Part shown: one piece after another, positions 26,101 to 34,507 of the stretch
Layout: every line of letters starts with the position of its first letter
Position numbering within the stretch: position 1 is the stretch's first letter
NCBI GenBank assembly: GCA_937923515.1
Contig: CALDUF010000064.1
Coordinates: 1 to 64,000, forward strand
DNA from: an uncultured Flavobacteriaceae bacterium
GTDB lineage: Bacteria > Bacteroidota > Bacteroidia > Flavobacteriales > Flavobacteriaceae
Direction: 5' to 3'
DNA length: 64,000 nucleotides
Notes under the pieces: generated by a model
Told to the model about the DNA's origin: nothing
The model's database searches: none
The model's input: the letters and a program-made list of their open reading frames with translations, nothing else
Program-made: the position numbers and the translations under genes

Positions 26101-26852
26101 AAGTTATGTGTTTCTGCTTTTAGAGAAATTACAGAATCAAAATCTTGTGTAGTATAAAAATCAGGAACATCAGCGCGTTTGGGTGCAAACTGTTCTACTT
26201 TTGGCCCCTTAATAAACGCTACATTATCTTTATAAGCCGAAACAATCGTATTAGGATGTTCCTTAGATGTTTCTTTAATTAATTTGAATAACGATGTTGG
26301 TTTTTCCTCACCATCGATAACAAAGGTGCCGTTAAAAATTTTGTGCCTACAGTGTTCAGAATTTACTTGTGAAAATCCAAATACTTCAGAGTCTGTTAAT
26401 GGCCTTCCTATTTTTTGTGACACGCCATTTAAGTATGCTACTTCTTCATCGCTTAACGATAAACCTTCTTGCTGGTTGTAGGCTGCAATATTATCAATAT
26501 TTAATATGGGTTCTGGTGTGATATCAATGGTAAACGATGTTTGATTTAATCCTTTAAATTTCTCTGAAATCATGGGATCAAAATCCGTAAAATCTTCGGT
26601 TACAGCTTCAAATTCTTCAATTCTAATAATATTTGGAATACCCATATTTTGGGTAATTTCTACTGCATTTGTACTCCAAGGCGTAATCATAGCTGCACGA
26701 GGGCCAACAAAAAAAGCATCTAATGATGCTTGCTCAATTTTTGGCTGATTGGCGAAAAGCCACGTTAATTTCGAAATACTTTCGGTAGATAATTCTTTTG
26801 TTGTTTGAACAGCAAATACTTTACTGGTTACGTTTCCAAAGAAATGAATCAT
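23175..26852 (-). CDS. purL: Phosphoribosylformylglycinamidine synthase, single-chain large form
   Basis: A 1225-residue ATP- and glutamine-dependent enzyme converting FGAR to FGAM in de novo purine synthesis. This is the long fused form (as in E. coli), not the separate PurS/PurQ/PurL set. Seen: [13 protein letters not shown] (about 168-180), [27 protein letters not shown] (about 250), a second AIRS-type half, and the C-terminal glutamine amidotransferase with the nucleophile in [14 protein letters not shown] and the histidine in [13 protein letters not shown]. Monocistronic with its own -7 element at 26886-26893. Function is secure. Confidence 0.97.
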   Translation of the reverse strand: [1225 protein letters not shown]

Positions 26853-26885
26853 TAGGTCTTAGTTTGTAAGTGTTTAAAGAAAGTG

Positions 26886-26893
26886 CAAAAATA
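26886..26893 (-). promoter_or_regulatory. -7 promoter element for purL
   Basis: Minus-strand TATTTTTG fits TAnnTTTG, 34 bases before the start codon. It is flanked by a short repeat AAGTG..CACTT that could form a hairpin. No purine-riboswitch aptamer is visible. Confidence 0.5.
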
Positions 26894-27046
26894 CACTTTT
26901 TTCACGATTCAATGATGTCTTTTTTATGAAACCAGAAGCTGTTATTAACAGGATTTTCAACAGTTAAAAGGACCAACGTGTTTATGTTTATTTAGAGAAA
27001 ACAATCCTTAGCTAATTAATCGCACCGTACTCAAGCAGCAGCAACA

Positions 27047-27931
27047 TTACGGATTAACAAAAGCCTCTATTTCCTCTGGCGTTATCTTAGGATTAGCACC
27101 GTTACTTTGAGCCACTAACGCACCAACGCCACAGGCATAGTCTACTGCCTTTTGCGGATGCGTATTATCAAGTAATAAACCTACCAAAGTGGCTAGAAAT
27201 GAATCTCCTGCTCCTACTGTATCCTTTACTTTTATTTGATATCCGCTGTTATAATATAGCTTACCATCAATAAGCAACACCGCACCATGTTCCCCTTTCG
27301 TTACACAAATTTTATCGGTTTTAGTTTGTTTTGCTATGAATAAAAGATTTTGTTCTAAAGCATTATATTTTGAATTGAAATACCCCGCAATTTCGTAAAG
27401 TTCGTCGTCATTAAATTTAATAAAATCTGATGCACGCATCATTTCAATAAGTTTTTCTTTTGAATAATGTGGCGGACGAAGATTTACGTCAAAAATTTTA
27501 AATGGCGCTATATCTATAAGCGCATTTAAAGTGGCTCTAGACACCTCATCTCTTGTTATTAAACTGCCATAAATAAACGCATCTGAATGTTTTACGGCAT
27601 GTTCTAAACTATCGGTTAATTCTATTTTATCCCAAGCGCGAGGGTGCATAATTTTATACGTGGCAGCACCCTTAGTGTTTAATGTTACTTCTACTTCTCC
27701 AGTAGTATAGTCTTTTTTATTTTGAACAAAAGACGTAGATAGCCCATTTTCTTCCAAATAATTCAGCAGTAATGCCCCGTTATCATCATCTCCTATTGCG
27801 CTTACCATGTTAACCTGATGGCTTAAAGCCGCTAAACGTAATGCGACATTTAAAGGTGCGCCGCCAATTTTTTTGTCACCATTAGGGAAAATATCCCAAA
27901 GCACTTCACCAAAACATACAATTTTTAACAT
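27047..27931 (-). CDS. PfkB-family carbohydrate kinase (probable fructokinase)
   Basis: A 294-residue ribokinase-fold sugar kinase. Seen: N-terminal KIGGAPLNVALRL (sugar-binding Gly-Gly), DVNLRPPHYS, and the ATP/anion-hole motif DTVGAGDSFLATL with catalytic Asp 243. Fructokinase is favoured over other PfkB sugars because of the operon: the two upstream genes encode a sucrose-phosphate-synthase-like transferase and a phosphatase-glycosidase fusion, whose action on sucrose would release fructose. It is 15 bases after the glycosyltransferase gene. Kinase certain; fructose specificity inferred. Confidence 0.9.
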   Translation of the reverse strand: MLKIVCFGEVLWDIFPNGDKKIGGAPLNVALRLAALSHQVNMVSAIGDDDNGALLLNYLEENGLSTSFVQNKKDYTTGEVEVTLNTKGAATYKIMHPRAWDKIELTDSLEHAVKHSDAFIYGSLITRDEVSRATLNALIDIAPFKIFDVNLRPPHYSKEKLIEMMRASDFIKFNDDELYEIAGYFNSKYNALEQNLLFIAKQTKTDKICVTKGEHGAVLLIDGKLYYNSGYQIKVKDTVGAGDSFLATLVGLLLDNTHPQKAVDYACGVGALVAQSNGANPKITPEEIEAFVNP

Positions 27932-27946
27932 CTATGTAGTGTATTT

Positions 27947-29221
27947 TTAGTAAATATTAGACTCCATAGTACGTTGGCTTATTGAGTTATTAAACACTTG
28001 AAGCATACGCTTTGCGATACCTGTCCAACCAAAATTTCGGCGTGCAAAACGAGCACCTTCTACAGATAATTCGTTTCTTAAATTAGGATACAAAAGTGGC
28101 ATTGCCATCATAGCACCAAATTCTAAAGGCCTATGAGGATCTGCGAACAAGGCTTGATTTCCAAAATCAATTAAATCGTTTAATCCACCATGTACTGTTA
28201 CCACACTTGGTGTTCCACAAGCCATGGCTTCAATTGCAACCATTCCAAAAGGTTCGTAACGCGAGGGCATTGCAAAAATATTGGCAGAACGGTATACGTT
28301 GGCCAAATCATCATCTTCAATGTAATTTTTCCATTTTATTTTGTCGTTGATACCAAGCTCGTTCGCCAGTTTTTTTAATTTTGTAATACCCTGTTTATCT
28401 TGCGCAGAATCGCCACCAACGGCTGCTACTAAACGGGCTTCTGGCACCAATTCAAATAAGGTTGGTAATGATTTTATTAAAAGATCATATCCTTTATTAT
28501 GCGCCATTCGCCCCAAGGCTAAAACATCAGTAGGGTCTATATCGTACTTGGTTCTTATTTTATCATTTTCTTTTGATGGCACTGGAAAAAATCTATTTTC
28601 ATCAATACCAGGTGGAATCATAGAACAATTTCTAGGTAGCACATCGTATTGCTGTGTTAATAAATCTACTTGAGGTATTGTTGTAGCAATAACATGATTA
28701 CACATTTGAAAAACAAAATACTCCTTACGTATCCTTTCCTTAAAACGGTAGGTTTGCTCCATTTCCTTCTCATCCATATCACTTCCCATGGTATGCTGTT
28801 TCCACCAACCTAAAGAATGTGGCGTATGCACGTGCGAAACACCCAATTCTTCTGCAATTTTTTGTCCTGCCCAGCCTGCATCCCAATAGTGAGAATATAC
28901 GATATCGTATTTCTTACCTTCTTTTTTTATTGCTGCCAAGGTATTGGTTACAAACTTTTTAAGATGATCGTGCATGTCTTCCTTTCGTATAAACTCTTTA
29001 CCTCCGAAAGGTATACGCCATACATTAAAATTATCATTTACATGATCGTATTCAGGTTGATCTTCAAATTGCCGCGTTAACAGGTCAACGCTTTTACCTA
29101 ACCTACTAAAACGATCTGCAAGTTCCAATACATACACTACTTGCCCTCCTGTATCTGGTTTTCCTAATTCTGCATTTGCTGCTACATATCCGTGTAGAGA
29201 GATCATTAAAATAGACTTCAT
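27947..29221 (-). CDS. Sucrose-phosphate-synthase-like glycosyltransferase (GT4)
   Basis: A 424-residue GT-B enzyme. The N-terminal GKPDTGGQVVYVLELADRFS is the acceptor/donor loop typical of sucrose phosphate synthases and sucrose synthases. The C-terminal nucleotide-sugar site has LALGRMAHNKGYDLLI and the E-x7-E motif EPFGMVAIEAMACGTPSVVTVHGG. It would join glucose from a nucleotide sugar to fructose 6-phosphate. It lacks the N-terminal extension and fused phosphatase of plant enzymes; the phosphatase is supplied by the preceding gene, 22 bases upstream. Related mannosyl- or glucosylglycerate synthases are an alternative, but the fructokinase and SPP-like domain favour sucrose. Confidence 0.88.
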   Translation of the reverse strand: MKSILMISLHGYVAANAELGKPDTGGQVVYVLELADRFSRLGKSVDLLTRQFEDQPEYDHVNDNFNVWRIPFGGKEFIRKEDMHDHLKKFVTNTLAAIKKEGKKYDIVYSHYWDAGWAGQKIAEELGVSHVHTPHSLGWWKQHTMGSDMDEKEMEQTYRFKERIRKEYFVFQMCNHVIATTIPQVDLLTQQYDVLPRNCSMIPPGIDENRFFPVPSKENDKIRTKYDIDPTDVLALGRMAHNKGYDLLIKSLPTLFELVPEARLVAAVGGDSAQDKQGITKLKKLANELGINDKIKWKNYIEDDDLANVYRSANIFAMPSRYEPFGMVAIEAMACGTPSVVTVHGGLNDLIDFGNQALFADPHRPLEFGAMMAMPLLYPNLRNELSVEGARFARRNFGWTGIAKRMLQVFNNSISQRTMESNIY

Positions 29222-29243
29222 ATAATTGTAATTTTAGTTATTA

Positions 29244-31325
29244 TTAAATAATTTTCAAATCGTGACATGCTGAAATATATTGTGCAGCAGACCATGCTTG
29301 GTAGGCTTTACCCATGGGTTTCCCAGTGGTTCCATGCGCCCATTCATTAAATTCCCATGCGTCATTAATACCTTCTTTGTTTATTAAGGCTAGTTTATAT
29401 AACTCAGCAATGGCTATATCTTTTAATCCTAGTTTGTTAACAAATTTTACCCAAAACCCTCCTACAAATGGCCAAATACCACCGTTGTGATAATGATTTG
29501 GAAGATTTAATAAGTTTACTGTATAATAAGGTCTCCAATCTGGGTCTCCTGGGCTTACAACTGGATACACGTTTGCTACAGGAAAAGGATCGTTAACCCC
29601 TACACCCAACATAAATTTAAAAGTTTGATGCGCTTTTTCAGAATCTATCGTACCGTGTAAAAAGGCTAAAATATTGCCTAATGTATCACAACGCCAACTA
29701 AAGTCGAAAGGGGTGGTTTGCGCAATAAGATAAGAGGTATCTCCTAAGGTGAATTGTTTTTCTGCAAAGGATACCGATTGAAATAATTTTTGTTGGGTTG
29801 ACGGCCAAAAGTTTTGCAAAATTTCTTTTTTAATCACTTGAGACCAACGAATATACTCACCAGCTTGCTCGTGATCTCCCAACATTTCCAAAAGCCTACC
29901 AAAACAAACATTAGATCGGTACCACAAAATTTCGTCATAAAGTATGTTGTAGCTCCTACCAAATAAGTCTGTCCAATCTCCAGCTTCAGGAATTTCTAAA
30001 AGCGCATCATTATTACTATCGTGGGCTCCTAACCAGCGCATGGTTTCCTTTATATCTGATATATACTTGCGTAAAAACTCTATGTCTTTAGTTACATTTA
30101 CATATTCATAAAAGGCTATTACAACCCAAATACCACTATCTATGGAACAAATACCGCCAACGCCCGAATAATCTGGAACATTATCTTTTATTCTAACGTT
30201 TGATGGAATTTGTCCGTTTCTGGAAATATGCTCAAATAATGTTACTAAAGTTTGTCTTGCACATTTGTGAATTTCTTTATCTTGTTTAATTAAAGGTAAG
30301 GCGCCTATTACAGTAATAGCACCATCTCTGGCCCATACGCTATAATAATTTTCGTCTGTACCGTGGGCAACATTATCTTTAATAGAACATGCAGAAAAGC
30401 CAAGTGGTGTAATATTTTTTTTAAGTGCTTCAATTGCTTTTGCGTAGCCTTCTTTTATTAGAGCCATCTTTTCGTCTTCATCCTCTTCGGCAATATGGTC
30501 TAGTTCCTGCTTAATGAAAAAATCCTTTGTATGGTCGTTATTAGCACTTACTTCGGCCTCTTTTGGCAACACTTCATAATATATCAACCCTTCTATTACA
30601 CCATCGCCCTTTTCATTTTCAGTATGGTATACTTGTTTATGTTTTGTGTATTGGTACAGCTCTTCGTGTGCATTTGCTACAACAATACCTTTTATGTGTT
30701 TTATATCGAACATTGCAGAATCGTTACCGCTATCTCCTGCGACTAAAACAGCTTCGGGTTTAATACTTAATTTCTTGAGAAGCCACTGTAAAGCATTAGC
30801 CTTATTTGCGAATTTGGGTAGAATATCTAAAAACTTATTTCCTGAATAAACTACATTAATATGCATATTAGCATCAGTAAAATCTTGCTCTACGCTTGCT
30901 ACCAACTCTGGCGTAGCGTCATGAAAAAAATAGCTTCTTTTATATGCATGCTGAAATTTTGAAGGTTGTTCACTAATAGGATGGTTTATATTTTGAATTA
31001 CGTTTTCAACTTGTTCTAAATCCCATCCATCATCAAGTACATCATTAAATTCCTTAATGACGTTTTTTTCATTATAATTATAAATATGAGTACCAACTCC
31101 CGAAATTATAAAATCGGGTTCTGGAAGAATTTTTTTGTCAATTAAATTAAGAACATCGTCAATTAGGCGTCCTGTATTATAAGTAAGTAAAACATCATTT
31201 GGTTTATAATTTTCCCAAACTGTTTTAAAATTACTTTTATAGGTATGAAAATCTATTAATGTATTATCAATATCGAAAGAAAGAAGTTTTATATCTGGGT
31301 AATTTTTGTCTTCTGTTTGACTCAT
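29244..31325 (-). CDS. Fusion of sucrose-phosphate-phosphatase-like HAD domain and GH100/amylo-glucosidase-like domain
   Basis: A 693-residue two-domain protein. Residues 1-250 are a HAD-IIB phosphatase: nucleophile Asp 18 and acid Asp 20 (SFDIDNTLID), motif II LTYNTGR, and motif IV GDSGND at 197-202, wording characteristic of sucrose-6-phosphate phosphatase. After an acidic linker (about 275-287, EEDEDEK) residues 288-693 form an (alpha/alpha)6-barrel glycosidase-like domain with YSVWARDGAIT (331-335 WARDG), SIDSGIWVV, LEIPEAGDWTDLFGRSYN, NHYHNGGIWPFVGGF and WEFNEWAHGTTGKPMGKAYQAWSAA. This resembles neutral invertases (GH100) and amylo-alpha-1,6-glucosidases. First gene of the sucrose operon. 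One polypeptide thus seems able both to finish sucrose synthesis and to split it. Domain calls are strong; the invertase specificity is inference. Confidence 0.88.
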   Translation of the reverse strand: MSQTEDKNYPDIKLLSFDIDNTLIDFHTYKSNFKTVWENYKPNDVLLTYNTGRLIDDVLNLIDKKILPEPDFIISGVGTHIYNYNEKNVIKEFNDVLDDGWDLEQVENVIQNINHPISEQPSKFQHAYKRSYFFHDATPELVASVEQDFTDANMHINVVYSGNKFLDILPKFANKANALQWLLKKLSIKPEAVLVAGDSGNDSAMFDIKHIKGIVVANAHEELYQYTKHKQVYHTENEKGDGVIEGLIYYEVLPKEAEVSANNDHTKDFFIKQELDHIAEEDEDEKMALIKEGYAKAIEALKKNITPLGFSACSIKDNVAHGTDENYYSVWARDGAITVIGALPLIKQDKEIHKCARQTLVTLFEHISRNGQIPSNVRIKDNVPDYSGVGGICSIDSGIWVVIAFYEYVNVTKDIEFLRKYISDIKETMRWLGAHDSNNDALLEIPEAGDWTDLFGRSYNILYDEILWYRSNVCFGRLLEMLGDHEQAGEYIRWSQVIKKEILQNFWPSTQQKLFQSVSFAEKQFTLGDTSYLIAQTTPFDFSWRCDTLGNILAFLHGTIDSEKAHQTFKFMLGVGVNDPFPVANVYPVVSPGDPDWRPYYTVNLLNLPNHYHNGGIWPFVGGFWVKFVNKLGLKDIAIAELYKLALINKEGINDAWEFNEWAHGTTGKPMGKAYQAWSAAQYISACHDLKII

Positions 31326-31522
31326 AAAAAGTTATAAAATTTAAATTTTTAACGGTTTTTGGATAAAATACAGCTAAAAACGACTAAAAACAAGCTAAAA
31401 CTGGCAAACTTTAGAAGATTTTGCAATGTTATAATTTAGAGTTAGCTCACTAAGAATGTGCAAACTTTAGCCATACAATTTTAACGATTATACAAAATTG
31501 AAATTAACTCATATAAATAAAA

Positions 31523-31556
31523 AAAGTGCCAGTTTGAATTTTCAAACTGGCACTTT
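31523..31556 (-). terminator. Strong terminator of the AAA/VWA unit
   Basis: 16-bp perfect arms AAAGTGCCAGTTTGAA (31523-31538) and its complement (31541-31556), with a T run on the minus strand. It lies 27 bases past the AAA+ gene stop. The preceding stretch (31326-31522) holds only short direct repeats (GCAAACTTTAG near 31403 and 31459; CTAAAAAC three times near 31374-31396). Confidence 0.9.
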
Positions 31557-31582
31557 ACGCACAAAATTATACAGTGTTATTA

Positions 31583-33049
31583 TTAAATACCGCTTATAAA
31601 ACTACCATAGGGATCTTTAAATTGTATCCCTTCTGAAAAACGATGCTTACTTAGTTGCTTGTATTCTGCAAGCGCCCAAAGCACAAACTCTTTAACAAAA
31701 TAACTGTCTTCTTTTTGAAGTTTTGGTTGGTATTCTCCCAACAAATCATCAAGCGGTGAAACAGCATCTAGCATGTTTTTATACTCTTTATCTCTTAAAT
31801 CATCTAAGAGCTCAAAACCATCTTTTTGATTAAAAAACCAAGAAATTATGTCATCATAAGGTGTTTCTGCATCTTGTTTTTTAAGCTTTTCAATTTTAGG
31901 AAAAAACTCATCAAACAATGTTTTAACAGCTTCTCCTATTAAATTGTAAGCTACTACCGCAGCACCTTCTTGCTCGCCTTCGTAAACCAGTTCTACTTTA
32001 CCAGTAATGGCTGGAATTATACCAATAAAATCTGTTAAGCGCAATGCTGTTGAAGCATCGCCTGAAACTAAAGCGCGCCTTTCGGCAGTACTCAATAAAT
32101 TTTCGAATGCAGTGATACTTAATCGGGCACTAACGCCTGATTTCGCATCGATATATTCGCTTTCTCGTGCTTCAAAAACAATTTGCTCTAAAAGATCTTT
32201 TGCCAAATCTGGCACGTATACATGTTCTTTTTGTCCTTCAAGCAAGTTAGCTTCTTGCTCAGTTATTAAACGTGCTGTTTCAATATCTTCTGGATAGTGC
32301 GTTAAAATTTGCGAGCCAATTCTATCCTTTAAAGGCGTAACAATACTACCTCTATTAGTGTAATCTTCTGGGTTTGCCGTAAATAGAAATTGTATATCTA
32401 ATGGTAAGCGCACTTTAAATCCTCTAATTTGAATATCTCCTTCTTGTAAAATATTAAATAATGCCACCTGAATTCTAGCTTGTAAATCGGGCAACTCATT
32501 GATTACAAAAATACAACGGTTTGCTCTTGGTATCATGCCGTAGTGAATTACACGATCATCAGCATAACTTAGCTTCAAATTTGCTGCTTTTATAGGATCT
32601 ACATCTCCAATAATATCTGCAACAGTTACATCTGGCGTTGCTAATTTTTCAGCAAAACGGGCACTTCTGTGCAACCAAGCTATTGGTGTATCATCACCTT
32701 TTTCATTTATCAGTTCTGTAGCAAACCTTGATATTGGGTTTAAAGGATCATCATTAACATCAGAACCTTCAACAACGGGAATATATTCGTCTAATAAGTT
32801 CAACATTAATCGTGCTAAACGTGTTTTTGCTTGTCCGCGTAGCCCAAGTAAATTTATATTATGTCGTGATAAAATAGCACGTTCTAACTCTGGAATCACA
32901 GTGTTTTCATAACCATGAACACCTTGAAAGGTAGTCTCCTTATTTTTTATCTTTTGAATAAGGTTATCCCTTAATTCATCTTTAATAGATTTGGTTTGAT
33001 ATCCTGCGGCTTTTAATGCGCCTAATGTTTTTATCTGTTCTATTTTCAT
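31583..33049 (-). CDS. AAA+ ATPase, magnesium-chelatase subunit I/MoxR-like
   Basis: A 488-residue AAA+ protein. The Walker A loop is GLRGQAKTR (69-77). The Walker B region reads CIFVINELPDL, with Asn in place of the usual Asp before the catalytic Glu. Sensor 1 is FLFTANPEDY, and LKDRIGSQILTHYP is the arginine-finger region, much as in BchI/ChlI. There are no tetrapyrrole genes nearby, and the partner is a VWA protein encoded 97 bases upstream on the same strand. The pair therefore resembles MoxR/VWA or chelatase-like remodelling systems that insert metals or mature enzymes. Target unknown. Confidence 0.88.
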   Translation of the reverse strand: MKIEQIKTLGALKAAGYQTKSIKDELRDNLIQKIKNKETTFQGVHGYENTVIPELERAILSRHNINLLGLRGQAKTRLARLMLNLLDEYIPVVEGSDVNDDPLNPISRFATELINEKGDDTPIAWLHRSARFAEKLATPDVTVADIIGDVDPIKAANLKLSYADDRVIHYGMIPRANRCIFVINELPDLQARIQVALFNILQEGDIQIRGFKVRLPLDIQFLFTANPEDYTNRGSIVTPLKDRIGSQILTHYPEDIETARLITEQEANLLEGQKEHVYVPDLAKDLLEQIVFEARESEYIDAKSGVSARLSITAFENLLSTAERRALVSGDASTALRLTDFIGIIPAITGKVELVYEGEQEGAAVVAYNLIGEAVKTLFDEFFPKIEKLKKQDAETPYDDIISWFFNQKDGFELLDDLRDKEYKNMLDAVSPLDDLLGEYQPKLQKEDSYFVKEFVLWALAEYKQLSKHRFSEGIQFKDPYGSFISGI

Positions 33050-33146
33050 GTAATTAATTAGATTTTTACTATTGGCATATACCGCTAGTATTTACTAAAA
33101 ATTTTCTTTTTTTATTATTTAAAGCGAAAGGCCTATAGCCGACTTA

Positions 33147-34277
33147 TTACCCTCTAATTCTCTTTTTTCTATTGGTTTCGTAATCTTCAAAAATCATTTC
33201 ACCTAAACCTTTAAGGCCTGTGTAAAAGGCTTTTCCTTGGTTGGCATATGTAAACTCTCGTACAAACTGCATTAAATAGCTATCTTTTGCAATCATAAAA
33301 GTAGTTATTGGTATATGCAACCGTCTGGCTTGTTGCGCCATCATATAACACTTATTTATAATATGCGTATCTAGCCCGTTGCTGTTTTTATAATATTGCC
33401 CATCGGGTAACCGTAAACAACTGGGTTTACCATCGGTTATCATAAAAATTTGCTTGTTGGTATTTCGTTTTCGCCTTAGTAAATCCATAGCCAACTCTAA
33501 TCCTGCTACGGTATTGGTGTGGTATGGCCCCACTTTTAAATACGGCAAGTCTTTAATTTCAATTCGCCACGCATCATTACCAAAAACAATAATATCAAGA
33601 GTGTCTTTAGGATATCTAGTGGTAATTAATTCAGCAAGTGCCATAGCTACACGTTTGGCTGGGGTGATACGATCTTCACCATACAATATCATACTGTGAC
33701 TAATATCTATCATTAGCACTGTACTCATTTGAGATTTATGTAGTGTTTCTTCAACTACCAAATCGTCTTCAGAAAGTGTAAAATCTGAAATACCATGATT
33801 TATCTGCGCATTTTTTAAACTTTCAGTCATCGAAACTTTATCTAAAGCATCCCCAAATTGATACCCTCTAAAATCGCCAGTATGTTCATCGCCAATACCT
33901 GGGCTTTTGCTTTTGTGATTGCCTTGACCACTGCGTTTAATCTTTCCAAAAATTTGATCTAAAGCTTGCTGCCTAATAGCACGTTCTGTTTTTGCTGTAA
34001 TAGCTAATGATGTGCCATCGCCATCGGGATCTATTTCTTCACGCAAATAGCCTTTCTTTTTTAAATCTTCAATAAAATCATCTATGGTATACTCTGGCGT
34101 TGTGAGTTTATATTCTTTATCTAACTCGCGCAACCAGCTAATGGCTTCGTCAAAATCGCCAGAAGTGTGTGTTATTAATTCTTTAAAAACCTCAAAAAGT
34201 GTATCAAAAGGCGATTTATAAGGTGCTTCATAAGTTTTAAATACAAAGCCTTTTCTAAAATTTTTGTTCTCTTTCAT
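33147..34277 (-). CDS. VWA-domain protein, partner of the AAA+ ATPase
   Basis: A 376-residue protein without signal peptide. The C-terminal half is a von Willebrand A domain with a complete MIDAS: DISHS at 191-195 (VLMIDISHSM), a Thr in the NTVAGLE stretch, and MITDGKPSC. The N-terminal half (about 1-170) is helical and charged and not assigned. It is first in the two-gene unit with the chelatase-I-like ATPase. By analogy to BchD/CoxE/RavA-ViaA pairs, the VWA subunit would recognise the substrate through a bound metal ion and the ATPase would drive remodelling. Biological client unknown. Confidence 0.88.
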   Translation of the reverse strand: MKENKNFRKGFVFKTYEAPYKSPFDTLFEVFKELITHTSGDFDEAISWLRELDKEYKLTTPEYTIDDFIEDLKKKGYLREEIDPDGDGTSLAITAKTERAIRQQALDQIFGKIKRSGQGNHKSKSPGIGDEHTGDFRGYQFGDALDKVSMTESLKNAQINHGISDFTLSEDDLVVEETLHKSQMSTVLMIDISHSMILYGEDRITPAKRVAMALAELITTRYPKDTLDIIVFGNDAWRIEIKDLPYLKVGPYHTNTVAGLELAMDLLRRKRNTNKQIFMITDGKPSCLRLPDGQYYKNSNGLDTHIINKCYMMAQQARRLHIPITTFMIAKDSYLMQFVREFTYANQGKAFYTGLKGLGEMIFEDYETNRKKRIRG

Positions 34278-34431
34278 TGCAGTATAAAAATACTGCTTTT
34301 CTAGATTTCAAACGCTAATATTAACATCGATTTAAGCTAACAGCCTAAATAAAAGTTAACAACCGATTGATACTTCGTACATGCAATTTATTTTAACAAG
34401 CTGTAAAACAACTTGATAACATTGACATCAC

Positions 34432-34460
34432 GGTATCCATAAAATATATTTATGGATACC
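34432..34460. promoter_or_regulatory. 29-bp inverted repeat, operator candidate
   Basis: 12-bp perfect arms GGTATCCATAAA (34432-34443) and TTTATGGATACC (34449-34460) around ATATA. It lies in the divergent gap between the VWA and TetR genes, about 60 bases upstream of the TetR promoter. It could be the TetR operator or a site acting on the divergent unit. Confidence 0.5.
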
Positions 34461-34507
34461 ATATATAAAAACAATAGTATGGTGTTCAAAATTAATAGTA
34501 ATGCTAT

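Noticed and set aside
26853-26900. Purine riboswitch upstream of purL
   Set aside because: The expected leader would be only about 30 bases by the -7 position and no aptamer core is visible.
26930-26970. Replication-origin-like cluster (TTATTAACAG, TTTTCAACAG) downstream of the fructokinase gene
   Set aside because: No proper DnaA boxes (TTATCCACA) and no dnaA, dnaN or gidA genes nearby; AT-rich intergenic DNA explains it.
31370-31470. Short repeats (CTAAAAAC, GCAAACTTTAG) as a possible CRISPR or iteron array
   Set aside because: Units are 8-11 bases, irregularly spaced and only two or three copies; no cas genes or replication protein in the window.
31583-34277. Magnesium chelatase for chlorophyll or cobalamin synthesis
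   Set aside because: No tetrapyrrole or cobalt genes and no large H/CobN subunit nearby; the ATPase and VWA protein fit the broader chelatase-like/MoxR group better.
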